Origin: Mesorhizobium loti | GTDB lineage: Bacteria; Pseudomonadota; Alphaproteobacteria; Rhizobiales; Rhizobiaceae | Direction: 5' to 3' | Assembly (NCBI GenBank): GCA_014189435.1 | Contig: CP050293.1 | Span: 5,213,001-5,277,000 of the forward strand | Length of the DNA: 64,000 nucleotides | Part shown: positions 55,040 through 64,000 of the stretch, one piece after another | Layout of the letters: each line of letters starts with the position of its first letter | Position numbering within the stretch: the stretch's first letter is position 1 | Notes under the pieces: model-generated | What the model saw: only the letters and a program-made list of their open reading frames with translations | The model's database searches: none | What the model was told of the DNA's origin: nothing | Translations under genes and position numbers: made by a program

Positions 55040-55111
55040 TGGCCGATCATTCTGGTCTGGCCGATCATTCTGGCCTGGCCGATGCTTCTGGCCTGGCCGA
55101 TCATTCGGGGC
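55040..55111. repeat. Four tandem copies of an 18-bp unit
   Basis: The unit TGGCCGATCATTCTGGCC occurs at 55040, 55058, 55076 and 55094, with one to a few differences per copy. The last copy contains the irr stop codon, and the first ends three bases from the DUF4260 start. The number of copies may vary between strains. Confidence 0.85.
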
Positions 55112-55568
55112 GTTTGGGGCGCAGCCTCACCACGATATCGACATTGGCGATCTCCATCCCTTCCGGCGGCTCCGGCAGGTTGGCAACCGTCACCGGACCG
55201 CCGGCAATGTCGAATATGCGGTTTTCGCCTTCGATGTAGAAATGGTGGTGGTCGGAGGTGTTGGTGTCGAAATAGGTCTTGGCGCCCTCGACGGCGAGGA
55301 TGCGCAACAGTCCCGCCTGGGTGAACTGGTGGAGGGCATTGTAGACGGTGGCCAGCGATACCGGCACGCCGGCGGCAACGGCCTCCTCGTGCAGTTCCTC
55401 AGCCGACAAATGACGGTCGCCCTTGGCGAAAAGCAGGTCGGCCAGCGCAATGCGCTGACGCGTCGGCCTCAAGCCGGCTTCACGGACCCGCTTGTCCACA
55501 GCGACATTTTCCTTCCGGCCGTCCAGGTCCATCTTCTCGTCGAACCCCACAGTTCCGCCCCAAGACAC
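55101..55568 (-). CDS. irr: Iron response regulator Irr (Fur family)
   Basis: A 155-aa Fur-family protein: winged helix (GLRPTRQRIALADLLFAKGD) and the dimer domain with TNTSDHHHFYIEGENRI, whose triple His is the haem-binding motif of rhizobial Irr. Irr represses or activates iron and haem genes when haem is scarce and is degraded or inactivated by haem. The Cys-Pro haem motif of Bradyrhizobium Irr is not present. The GTG at 55568 or the ATG at 55532 (MDLDGRKEN) may be the start. It is divergent from fabA, a conserved rhizobial arrangement. Confidence 0.9.
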   Translation of the reverse strand: MSWGGTVGFDEKMDLDGRKENVAVDKRVREAGLRPTRQRIALADLLFAKGDRHLSAEELHEEAVAAGVPVSLATVYNALHQFTQAGLLRILAVEGAKTYFDTNTSDHHHFYIEGENRIFDIAGGPVTVANLPEPPEGMEIANVDIVVRLRPKRPE

Positions 55569-55774
55569 GCCCAGAATGGCAAAAAAATGAACGTCTGCCG
55601 AAACCGGACCTCTCAGGACATATATTCTGTCGTCCGAATGCGATCAATAGCGCGCATTGACCCAGGCAGACGAGCAGGTTAAGCGCAAACGCCGGTTTCC
55701 GGCCTGAAACAGATTGTGTTAGGAAACCAACGACAAGGGCACCCGATAGCCCAAACGATATGGGGATGAGATTG

Positions 55775-56290
55775 ATGGCGGGTAAATCCAGCTACGAGTA
55801 CGATGAATTGCTGGCCTGCGCCCGCGGCGAACTGTTCGGACCGGGCAATGCCCAGCTTCCCTACCCGCCCATGCTGATGTTCGACCGCATCACCGAGATC
55901 AGCGAAACGGGCGGCGCCTTTGAGAAGGGTTTCATCCGCGCTGAGTTCGACATCAAGCCGGACCTGTGGTTCTTTGCCTGCCATTTTATCGGCAATCCGA
56001 TCATGCCGGGGTGCCTCGGCCTCGACGCCATGTGGCAATTGACGGGGTTCTATCTTGGCTGGCTCGGCGAACCCGGCAAGGGGATGGCGCTGTCGACCGG
56101 TGAAGTGAAATTCAAGGGCATGGTGACGCCCTCGGTGAAGAAGGTCGAGTATGGGATCGACTTCAAGCGCGTGATGCGAGGCCGGCTGGTGCTCGGCATC
56201 GCCGATGGCTGGCTGAAGGCGGATGGCGAACCCATATACGCGGCAACGGATTTGAAAGTCGGTCTGTCCAAGCAGTCGGCGGTCGGCTGA
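55775..56290 (+). CDS. fabA: 3-hydroxydecanoyl-ACP dehydratase/isomerase
   Basis: A 171-aa enzyme that dehydrates 3-hydroxydecanoyl-ACP and isomerises the product to cis-3-decenoyl-ACP, the branch to unsaturated fatty acids. The active-site His ([13 protein letters not shown]) and Asp ([13 protein letters not shown]) are present. The ATG at 55775 ([12 protein letters not shown]) follows GGGGATGAG and gives the standard length; an ATG five codons earlier is less likely. It heads the fabA-fabB-fabI operon. Confidence 0.95.
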   Translation: MAGKSSYEYDELLACARGELFGPGNAQLPYPPMLMFDRITEISETGGAFEKGFIRAEFDIKPDLWFFACHFIGNPIMPGCLGLDAMWQLTGFYLGWLGEPGKGMALSTGEVKFKGMVTPSVKKVEYGIDFKRVMRGRLVLGIADGWLKADGEPIYAATDLKVGLSKQSAVG

Positions 56291-56341
56291 CCGGCATCCC
56301 TGGCCGGCCCCGCTGGCCAGCATCCCTGGAAGGAGTTGCGA

Positions 56342-57562
56342 ATGAGACGTGTCGTAGTCACAGGCCTCGGCATCGTGTCGTCGATCGGCAACAATGCCAA
56401 CGAGGTGCAAGCCTCGCTGCATGACGCCAGATCCGGCATCAGCTTCTCCGATTCCTTCGCCGAACACGGCTTCCGTTGCCAGGTGTGGGGAGCGCCGACG
56501 CTCGATCCATCGGCCATGATCGATCGCCGTGCGATGCGCTTCCTGAGCCAAGGTGCGGCCTGGAACCACGTCGCCATGGATCAGGCGATCGCGGATGCGG
56601 GCCTCGGCGAGAGCGACATCACCAATGAGCGCACCGGCATCGTCATGGGATCGGGCGGACCATCCACCCGCACCATCGTCGAAGCGGCCGAAATCACGCT
56701 GAAGAACGGCAGTCCCAAGCGCATCGGTCCGTTCGCGGTGCCGAAGGCGATGTCGTCGACCGCATCGGCAACGCTTGCCACCTGGTTCAAGATCCACGGC
56801 GTCAACTACTCGATCTCGTCGGCCTGCTCGACCTCGGCGCATTGCATCGGCAACGGCTACGAATTGATCCAGTGGGGCAAGCAGGACATGGTCTTTGCCG
56901 GCGGCCACGAGGATCTCGACTGGACGATGTCGGACCTGTTCGACGCGATGGGCGCCATGTCGTCGAAATTCAATGACAAGGCGTCGACCGCTTCGCGCGC
57001 GTATGATGCCAATCGCGACGGCTTCGTCATCGCCGGCGGCGCCGGAGTGCTGGTGCTGGAAGAGCTGGAGCATGCCAAGGCGCGCGGCGCCAAGATCTAT
57101 GCCGAGATCGTCGGCTATGGCGCGACCTCCGACGGCCACGACATGGTTGCCCCTTCAGGCGAAGGCGCGGTCCGCTGCATGCGCCAGGCGCTGGCCACGG
57201 TTTCCACGCCGGTCGACTACATCAACACCCATGGCACGTCGACGCCGGTGGGGGATTCCAAGGAAATGGGTGCTATCCGCGAGGTGTTCGGCTCAGAGAT
57301 GCCGTACATCACCTCGACGAAATCGCTGACCGGCCATTCGCTGGGCGCGGCTGGCGTGCAGGAATCCATCTACTCGATCCTGATGATGCAAGGCGGTTTC
57401 ATCGGCGAAAGCGCCCATATCGAGACCCTCGACCCCGAATTCGAGGGCATGCCGATCGTGCGAAAACGCATCGACGACGCCAGGATCGACACTGTCTTGT
57501 CAAATTCGTTCGGCTTCGGTGGCACCAACGCCACGCTCGTTTTCCAGCGCTATTCCGCATAA
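56342..57562 (+). CDS. fabB: 3-oxoacyl-ACP synthase I
   Basis: A 406-aa ketosynthase that elongates unsaturated acyl-ACP. The Cys-His-His triad is in [28 protein letters not shown] and [12 protein letters not shown]. The ATG at 56342 is six bases behind AAGGAG. The 51 bases after fabA contain a short imperfect repeat (GGCATCCCTGG and CAGCATCCCTGG). It works directly with FabA and is co-transcribed with it. Confidence 0.95.
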   Translation: MRRVVVTGLGIVSSIGNNANEVQASLHDARSGISFSDSFAEHGFRCQVWGAPTLDPSAMIDRRAMRFLSQGAAWNHVAMDQAIADAGLGESDITNERTGIVMGSGGPSTRTIVEAAEITLKNGSPKRIGPFAVPKAMSSTASATLATWFKIHGVNYSISSACSTSAHCIGNGYELIQWGKQDMVFAGGHEDLDWTMSDLFDAMGAMSSKFNDKASTASRAYDANRDGFVIAGGAGVLVLEELEHAKARGAKIYAEIVGYGATSDGHDMVAPSGEGAVRCMRQALATVSTPVDYINTHGTSTPVGDSKEMGAIREVFGSEMPYITSTKSLTGHSLGAAGVQESIYSILMMQGGFIGESAHIETLDPEFEGMPIVRKRIDDARIDTVLSNSFGFGGTNATLVFQRYSA

Positions 57563-57575
57563 GGATTTGCCGGCC

Positions 57576-58388
57576 ATGGACGGATTGATGAAGGGCAAGC
57601 GCGGGCTTGTCATGGGTGTCGCCAACGATCATTCGATCGCCTGGGGAATCGCCCGGAAATTATCCGAACATGGGGCGGAACTCGCCTTCACCTATCAGGG
57701 CGATGCCTTCGGGCGGCGAGTCAAGCCGCTGGCCGACAAACTCGGCGCCGCGCTGGTCGTGCCGTGCGATGTCGAGGACAGCGCTTCAGTCGCCGCCACG
57801 TTCGAGACCCTGGGCAAGGAATGGGGCGGGTTGGATTTCGTCGTCCATGCCATCGGCTTTTCCGACAAGAACGAGCTGAAGGGCCTCTACGCCGACACCA
57901 GCCGGGACAATTTCGTCCGCACCATGGTGATCTCCTGCTACTCCTTCACCGAGATCGCCCGCCATGCCGCTGCCTTGATGCAGGACGGCGGGTCGATGAT
58001 CACGCTGACCTATGCAGGATCGGTCCGCGTCATGCCGAACTACAATGTCATGGGCGTCGCCAAGGCCGGACTGGAGGCCAGTGTGCGCTACCTCGCCAAC
58101 GACTACGGTCCGCGCGGCATCAGGGTGAATGGCATATCGGCTGGACCGGTGCGTACGCTCGCCGGCGCCGGCATTTCCGACGCCCGCCACATGTTCTCCT
58201 ACCAGCAGCGCAACTCGCCGCTGCGCCGCACGGTGACCATCGACGAGGTCGGCGGCTCCGCGCTTTATCTGCTGTCCGACCTGTCTTCCGGCGTTACCGG
58301 CGAAATCCACTATGTCGATTCCGGCTATCACATCGTTTCCATGCCGACGCTCGATGAATTGAAGCAGACCGACGGCGGACGAGACTAA
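57576..58388 (+). CDS. fabI: Enoyl-ACP reductase (NADH)
   Basis: A 270-aa short-chain dehydrogenase that reduces enoyl-ACP in the last step of each elongation cycle. GVANDHSIAWGIA is the FabI-type nucleotide motif, and the catalytic Tyr and Lys are in NYNVMGVAKAGLE. The ATG at 57576 (MDGLMKGKRGLV) is 13 bases after fabB. The stop TAA abuts palindromic copy 4. It is a triclosan and isoniazid-type inhibitor target family. fabI ends the operon. Confidence 0.94.
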   Translation: MDGLMKGKRGLVMGVANDHSIAWGIARKLSEHGAELAFTYQGDAFGRRVKPLADKLGAALVVPCDVEDSASVAATFETLGKEWGGLDFVVHAIGFSDKNELKGLYADTSRDNFVRTMVISCYSFTEIARHAAALMQDGGSMITLTYAGSVRVMPNYNVMGVAKAGLEASVRYLANDYGPRGIRVNGISAGPVRTLAGAGISDARHMFSYQQRNSPLRRTVTIDEVGGSALYLLSDLSSGVTGEIHYVDSGYHIVSMPTLDELKQTDGGRD

Positions 58389-58436
58389 TGCATGTCGCCC
58401 AAAAGTGCGCAGCGGTTTTGGGACAACGACATTCAT
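58388..58436. repeat. Palindromic repeat, ATGCATGTCG-armed copy 4
   Basis: Arms ATGCATGTCG and CGACATTCAT (one mismatch), core CCAAAAGTGCGCAGCGGTTTT. Its first base is the last A of the fabI TAA stop. Confidence 0.82.
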
Positions 58437-58594
58437 AAAACAAAAGCTTAAAATGCCCCGACTGAACCCAGTTCGACGGGACGGGCTTTAACCAGCTCGA
58501 GAAATACTTTCGGTCCAATAAAATTAGATGCATTCGCGGAAACTCATTTTAAGGAGATATCCGCTAGAAAGCCCCGTACTCTGGGGATCTTTCA

Positions 58595-60139
58595 ATGTCC
58601 GCCGTCAGTAACCCGAAGCGAACACCGGTGTTCCGACTGCTCACCATAGCGAGTTCGGGCCTCGGCAGTTTTGTCCTCGGACTCTGGGGCCTGAAGCTCG
58701 GTCTCGGCGATGGCTTTGCCGGCATCTCCGCGGACATGATGGTCGCAGTGATGGCCGCTCTTTGCGCACTAGCGGCGTCGGTCGCCGCAATGTCCTTCTT
58801 TGCCGGCGTCGATGAATCGGCGGATTTCGTCTTCACGGAAACCCATTTCGACAAGCTGACCGGTCTGGTGGCGCGCCCGGCGATGGTCGGCAAGATTGCC
58901 GAGGCGGCATGCGCGACAAGCCGGACCGGCGAGCCGATGTTCCTCATCGATATCGACATCGACCGTTTCAAGCAGATCAATGACGCCATCGGCTACAGCC
59001 AGGGCGACGAGTTGATCCGCGCCTTCACCAAGCGATTGAAGACTTGCGTGCCGCAGCGCGCGCTGATCGGACGCATCGGTGCCGGTGAATTCGCGATTCT
59101 GCTCCCTGACAACCAGGTTTCAGGGTCATTGGAAAGCACCATTGAGAGGCTCATCGACGAGATGATGGAGCCCTATGAACTCGGCACGCACCAGCAATCG
59201 GTCAGCCTGTCGGTGGGCATCGTGGCGATGCCAAAGGACGGCGTCGATCCCGTCCTCCTCCTGCGCCGCTCCAATCTGGCGCTGCAGAACGCGCGCGCCA
59301 GCGGCGTCGGCAACTGGTCGGTCTTCCATGCCGAAATGGGCAGGGTCGCCGACCATCGCCAATGGATCGAATCCGAACTGAATACAGCCTTCGAGCGCGG
59401 TGACTTCGATCTTCACTACCAGCCGCAGCTCGATCTGCCGACCGGCCGCATCGTCGGCTACGAAGCGCTGATCCGCTGGCGGCATCCGGAACGCGGCATG
59501 ATCCCACCGATGGAGTTCATTCCGATCGCCGAGGAAACCGGCATGATCGGCCCGATCGGCGAATGGGTGCTGCGCAAAGCCTGCAGCGACGCCCGGCATT
59601 TGCCCGACGACTGCTTCGTCGCCGTCAACATCTCGCCCGTCCAGTTCATGACCAAGGACTTCGTCGGCACCGTGCGCGACACCATGACGGCCACCGGCAT
59701 CAAGCCGTCGCGGCTGGAGCTGGAAGTGACCGAGACGGCGATGATGCAGGACCGAGACCGCGCCGCCGCCATCCTGAAGCAGCTTGCGGATATGGGCATC
59801 TCGGTCGCCGTCGACGATTTCGGCACCGGCTATTCCAATTTGAGCTACCTGATCGACTTCTCGTTCGGCAAGCTGAAGATCGACCGGTCCTTCGTCAGCC
59901 GCCTCGATACCGATTCCAGTTCCGGCGCGGTCGTCTCGACCATCGTCGGGCTGTCGCGCGCGCTCGGCGTCAGCATCATTGCCGAAGGCGTCGAGACCGA
60001 AAGCCAGGCGACGCTGCTCAGGGCAGCCGGCTGCGAAGTGGTGCAGGGCTACCTGTTCGGCAGGCCGGCCCCTCTCAAGCTCAGAGTCGGCGACGCGCAT
60101 GTCACCGACGAAGTCCGACGCGTCGCCAATCTGCATTGA
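58595..60139 (+). CDS. c-di-GMP phosphodiesterase with degenerate GGDEF and EAL domains
   Basis: A 514-aa membrane protein: two N-terminal membrane helices (residues 10-70), a GGDEF domain from about 85 with RIGAGEFAIL where active cyclases have GGDEF, and an EAL domain from about 256. EAL residues are complete: GYEALIRW, VNISPVQF, EVTETAM, VDDFGTGYSNL, KIDRSFV and AEGVET. It should degrade c-di-GMP, with the GGDEF part perhaps binding GTP as a regulator. The start at 58595 is preceded by an AAGGAG far upstream, so a leader is likely. Confidence 0.9.
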   Translation: MSAVSNPKRTPVFRLLTIASSGLGSFVLGLWGLKLGLGDGFAGISADMMVAVMAALCALAASVAAMSFFAGVDESADFVFTETHFDKLTGLVARPAMVGKIAEAACATSRTGEPMFLIDIDIDRFKQINDAIGYSQGDELIRAFTKRLKTCVPQRALIGRIGAGEFAILLPDNQVSGSLESTIERLIDEMMEPYELGTHQQSVSLSVGIVAMPKDGVDPVLLLRRSNLALQNARASGVGNWSVFHAEMGRVADHRQWIESELNTAFERGDFDLHYQPQLDLPTGRIVGYEALIRWRHPERGMIPPMEFIPIAEETGMIGPIGEWVLRKACSDARHLPDDCFVAVNISPVQFMTKDFVGTVRDTMTATGIKPSRLELEVTETAMMQDRDRAAAILKQLADMGISVAVDDFGTGYSNLSYLIDFSFGKLKIDRSFVSRLDTDSSSGAVVSTIVGLSRALGVSIIAEGVETESQATLLRAAGCEVVQGYLFGRPAPLKLRVGDAHVTDEVRRVANLH

Positions 60140-60167
60140 ACGCGACGCGATGGCTGTTTTCGTCTGA

Positions 60168-60212
60168 GCATGATCTTTTCCGAAAACCGGTATCCACTTT
60201 TCGGGATCATGC
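60168..60212. repeat. Palindromic repeat, GCATGATC-armed copy
   Basis: Arms GCATGATC (60168-60175) and GATCATGC (60205-60212) around CCGAAAACCGGTATCCAC and TTTTCGG. It sits between the convergent GGDEF/EAL and methyltransferase genes and ends one base before the latter's stop. Confidence 0.82.
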
Positions 60213-60213
60213 T

Positions 60214-61233
60214 TCAACGACGAGCGGAAAGCACCTTGAACATGCCGTCACGGGCAAGTTCGGCATGGCTCGAAAAGGCGGCCGCCAGGATCGGCTCATA
60301 GGGAAGCTGACGGTTGGCGACCATGAACAGCCGCCCACCTGGCTTCAAGGCCTTGGCCGCCGCGCGGACCATGCCGGCGCCGATCTCCGGCTCGGCCGCC
60401 CGGCTGCGATGAAAGGGCGGGTTCATGGCGATCGCGTCGTAGCGTTTCTCGACCGGTTCCTTCAGCAGATCGACCCAGAAGAAATTCCTGGTGATCGACT
60501 GGCTAACCCCCGCCAGATTGAGCTTTGCGGCTTCGAGCGAGGCGAAATCGGCTTCATAGAGGTCGAGCGCCAGAATGCCGGGGGAGCGGGCGGCGATCTC
60601 GGCAGCCACATAGCCCCAGCCGGCGCAGAAATCGGCAATGTTGCCACGCAAATCATTCGGCAGGTTCTCGACCAGCAATTTCGAGCCGGTATCGATCCGG
60701 TCGAAGGAAAACATGCCGGGCGCGGTGTGGAACCGGTTTTCAACCAGCAGAGCGGGATTGGCGGCGCGTAATTCTTCCGCGGCGGCCAGATCGGCGGGAC
60801 GGCGCAACCAGAAGGCGATGCCGTGATATTTCGGCAGATGGCCTTCAAGCGGCACTAGTTCGTCAACGCGCTTGCGCAGGCTGGCAATGCCATCGTCCTT
60901 GCCGCCGGCAACGACCACCAGGCCGCCCGGCGCGACGCGTTCAAGCGCCTGCGCGATGCGCACTTCGTTCAGGCCGCGATGCCGGCCGGCAAGCACAAGT
61001 GCCATATCGAAGCCATCGCCTTCCACTTGCGCGGTGACGACGAAGCCAGACGCCTGCAGCGCGCTAAAATGCGGCCGGAAGCCTTGTACGAGATGAAGCG
61101 CGGCTTCGAAGCCTTCAGGCAGGCGAAAACCCGGTTCGGTGCCGAGAAACAGCACGCGATTGCCGTTTCCCGGCAGAGGAACAGTCTCGGCCTCAAAGGG
61201 ATGAAAAAGCGTCTTCAGCGGCTCGGCGGACAT
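60214..61233 (-). CDS. RsmC-like class I methyltransferase (16S rRNA m2G1207 type)
   Basis: A 339-aa protein with a degenerate N-terminal methyltransferase domain and a C-terminal catalytic one: DFCAGWGYVAAEIAAR (SAM site) and AMNPPFHRSRA (NPPF target-base motif). This two-domain form is typical of RsmC, which methylates G1207 of 16S rRNA, though RsmD/RlmG-like roles cannot be excluded. The ATG at 61233 (MSAEPLKTLFHPFE) is chosen. It is convergent with the GGDEF/EAL gene. Confidence 0.82.
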   Translation of the reverse strand: MSAEPLKTLFHPFEAETVPLPGNGNRVLFLGTEPGFRLPEGFEAALHLVQGFRPHFSALQASGFVVTAQVEGDGFDMALVLAGRHRGLNEVRIAQALERVAPGGLVVVAGGKDDGIASLRKRVDELVPLEGHLPKYHGIAFWLRRPADLAAAEELRAANPALLVENRFHTAPGMFSFDRIDTGSKLLVENLPNDLRGNIADFCAGWGYVAAEIAARSPGILALDLYEADFASLEAAKLNLAGVSQSITRNFFWVDLLKEPVEKRYDAIAMNPPFHRSRAAEPEIGAGMVRAAAKALKPGGRLFMVANRQLPYEPILAAAFSSHAELARDGMFKVLSARR

Positions 61234-61280
61234 CGTTCGGTCTCGAAATGAGGTCTGTCTTGGCAATCTGAGAATGAAGA

Positions 61281-61316
61281 CCCGGGCTGAAAATGAAACC
61301 CGGGCTGAAAATGAAA
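61281..61316. repeat. Two tandem 18-bp direct repeats
   Basis: CCCGGGCTGAAAATGAAA occurs twice without a gap (61281-61298 and 61299-61316), preceded by a partial copy. It lies between the pnp terminator and the methyltransferase gene. Confidence 0.85.
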
Positions 61317-61344
61317 ACGGGCGCGACCTAAGCCGCGCCCGTTT
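61315..61344 (-). terminator. Intrinsic terminator of pnp
   Basis: On the minus strand AAACGGGCGCG pairs with CGCGCCCGTTT over 11 bp with an eight-base loop, then TTCATTTTC. It lies 22 bases after the pnp stop. The T-tract partly belongs to the direct repeats. Confidence 0.85.
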
Positions 61345-61365
61345 CGATTCATGATCTCAGACCGA

Positions 61366-63513
<2,148 letters not shown>

Positions 63514-63751
63514 TTCTTGTCCTTAATATGAGGAAAGGGCCGCGCCGTTTCACGGTGCACGGATGCCCTTTCCCTGGCTTCCTTTCTCGGGCAGCCACGG
63601 GCAAGACAACGGGAAGCTCGGGTAATTTCGGCGCGGCGAGCGCGCGCGAGCGTCCTGCAATCCTGCCCCATGACCGTCCATGGGCGGTTTCGAGTGCCCT
63701 CTGCACGATCGAAACCGGGTCTGGCCAGCCGATACGACTGGCAGAATGCGC

Positions 63752-63785
63752 GACCGGCGGGCTCTCCGAAGAAAGCCCGCCGGTC
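63752..63785 (-). promoter_or_regulatory. Hairpin between rpsO and pnp
   Basis: GACCGGCGGGCT (63752-63763) pairs perfectly with AGCCCGCCGGTC (63774-63785) with a ten-base loop, seven bases after the rpsO stop. No T-tract follows on the minus strand, so processing or partial termination is likelier than full termination. Confidence 0.65.
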
Positions 63786-63791
63786 AATTCG

Positions 63792-64000
63792 TCAACGGCG
63801 CAGACCGAGCTTCTCGATCAACGTCTGGTAGCGCGCGTCGTCCTTGCGCTTGAGATAATCAAGCAGGCTGCGGCGCTGGGAGACGAGGGCGAGCAGACCA
63901 CGGCGGGAATGGTTGTCCTTCTTGTGGTCCTTGAAGTGGTCGGTCAGGTTCTTGATGCGCTCGGAAAGGATGGCCACCTGGACTTCCGGAGACCCGGTGT
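63792..64000 (-). CDS. rpsO: Ribosomal protein S15, 5' end outside window
   Basis: The last 69 residues of S15 are visible ([20 protein letters not shown], then [20 protein letters not shown]), ending KLGLRR. The frame is open to the window edge, so about 20 residues lie beyond. S15 binds the central domain of 16S rRNA. It stands upstream of pnp, the standard bacterial arrangement. The GTG visible at 63977 is an internal Val, not a start. Confidence 0.95.
   Translation of the reverse strand, partial: TGSPEVQVAILSERIKNLTDHFKDHKKDNHSRRGLLALVSQRRSLLDYLKRKDDARYQTLIEKLGLRR

Overview
The window is about 64 kb of high-GC chromosomal DNA from an alphaproteobacterium of the order Hyphomicrobiales. 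A Mesorhizobium or close relative is the best guess. The grounds are the rhizobial Irr next to fabA-fabB-fabI, the echA-rpsT-dnaA-dnaN-recF block, a Ctp/Cpa-type tad pilus locus, a PodJ-like polarity factor and a family of short palindromic repeats. The genus is an inference. The window is nearly all core or stable accessory genome: no insertion sequence, prophage, CRISPR array, tRNA or rRNA gene was found. It is cut inside an ankyrin-repeat gene at the left end and inside rpsO at the right end.

Layout. (1) 1-1352: ankyrin protein. (2) 1381-8852, minus strand: a beta-oxidation operon (LCAD-like and 600-aa acyl-CoA dehydrogenases, thiolase, FadJ, a possible 45-aa tail ORF) with a MerR regulator upstream; LiuR-like palindromes precede both units. 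(3) 9309-16749: PodJ-like protein, TauE/SafE exporter with its TIGR02186 partner, and an Hsp70-like ATPase domain protein. (4) 16760-22547: a YeiE-like LysR regulator divergent from a small ORF and soeABC, the cytoplasmic-side sulfite:quinone oxidoreductase. (5) 22662-29533: a GC-poor Sel1 protein, the PdeM and DEXH helicase pair, an NlpC/P60 hydrolase, MarR and leucyl aminopeptidase. (6) 29660-41833: a complete tad pilus locus, with tadD convergent to flp-cpaA-B-C-D-E-F-tadB-tadC and a divergent arm holding an orphan secretin N-domain protein and two TadE-type pseudopilins. (7) 41936-46421: PhnD-like binding protein, deoB-mutM overlap, echA, rpsT. (8) 46422-52809: dnaA upstream region with DnaA-box-like sites, dnaA, dnaN, recF, a MoeB/ThiF-type E1 enzyme and a GNAT. 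(9) 52858-58388: a frameshifted hydroxypyruvate reductase, SH3 protein, DUF4260, irr, and fabA-fabB-fabI. (10) 58595-64000: a GGDEF/EAL protein, an RsmC-like methyltransferase, pnp and partial rpsO.

The main functional themes are fatty-acid turnover (beta-oxidation under a MerR repressor; unsaturated fatty-acid synthesis beside Irr), sulfite handling (exporter, oxidase and a likely sulfite-sensing regulator within 9 kb), surface attachment and polarity (tad, PodJ-like, c-di-GMP hydrolase) and replication initiation. I do not see a convincing wholly new multi-gene system. The strongest leads are the palindromic repeat family that abuts stop codons, the 52-aa ORF coupled to soeA under a YeiE-like regulator, the rpsT promoter running straight into a terminator-like hairpin, and the single-base frameshift in the hydroxypyruvate reductase gene.
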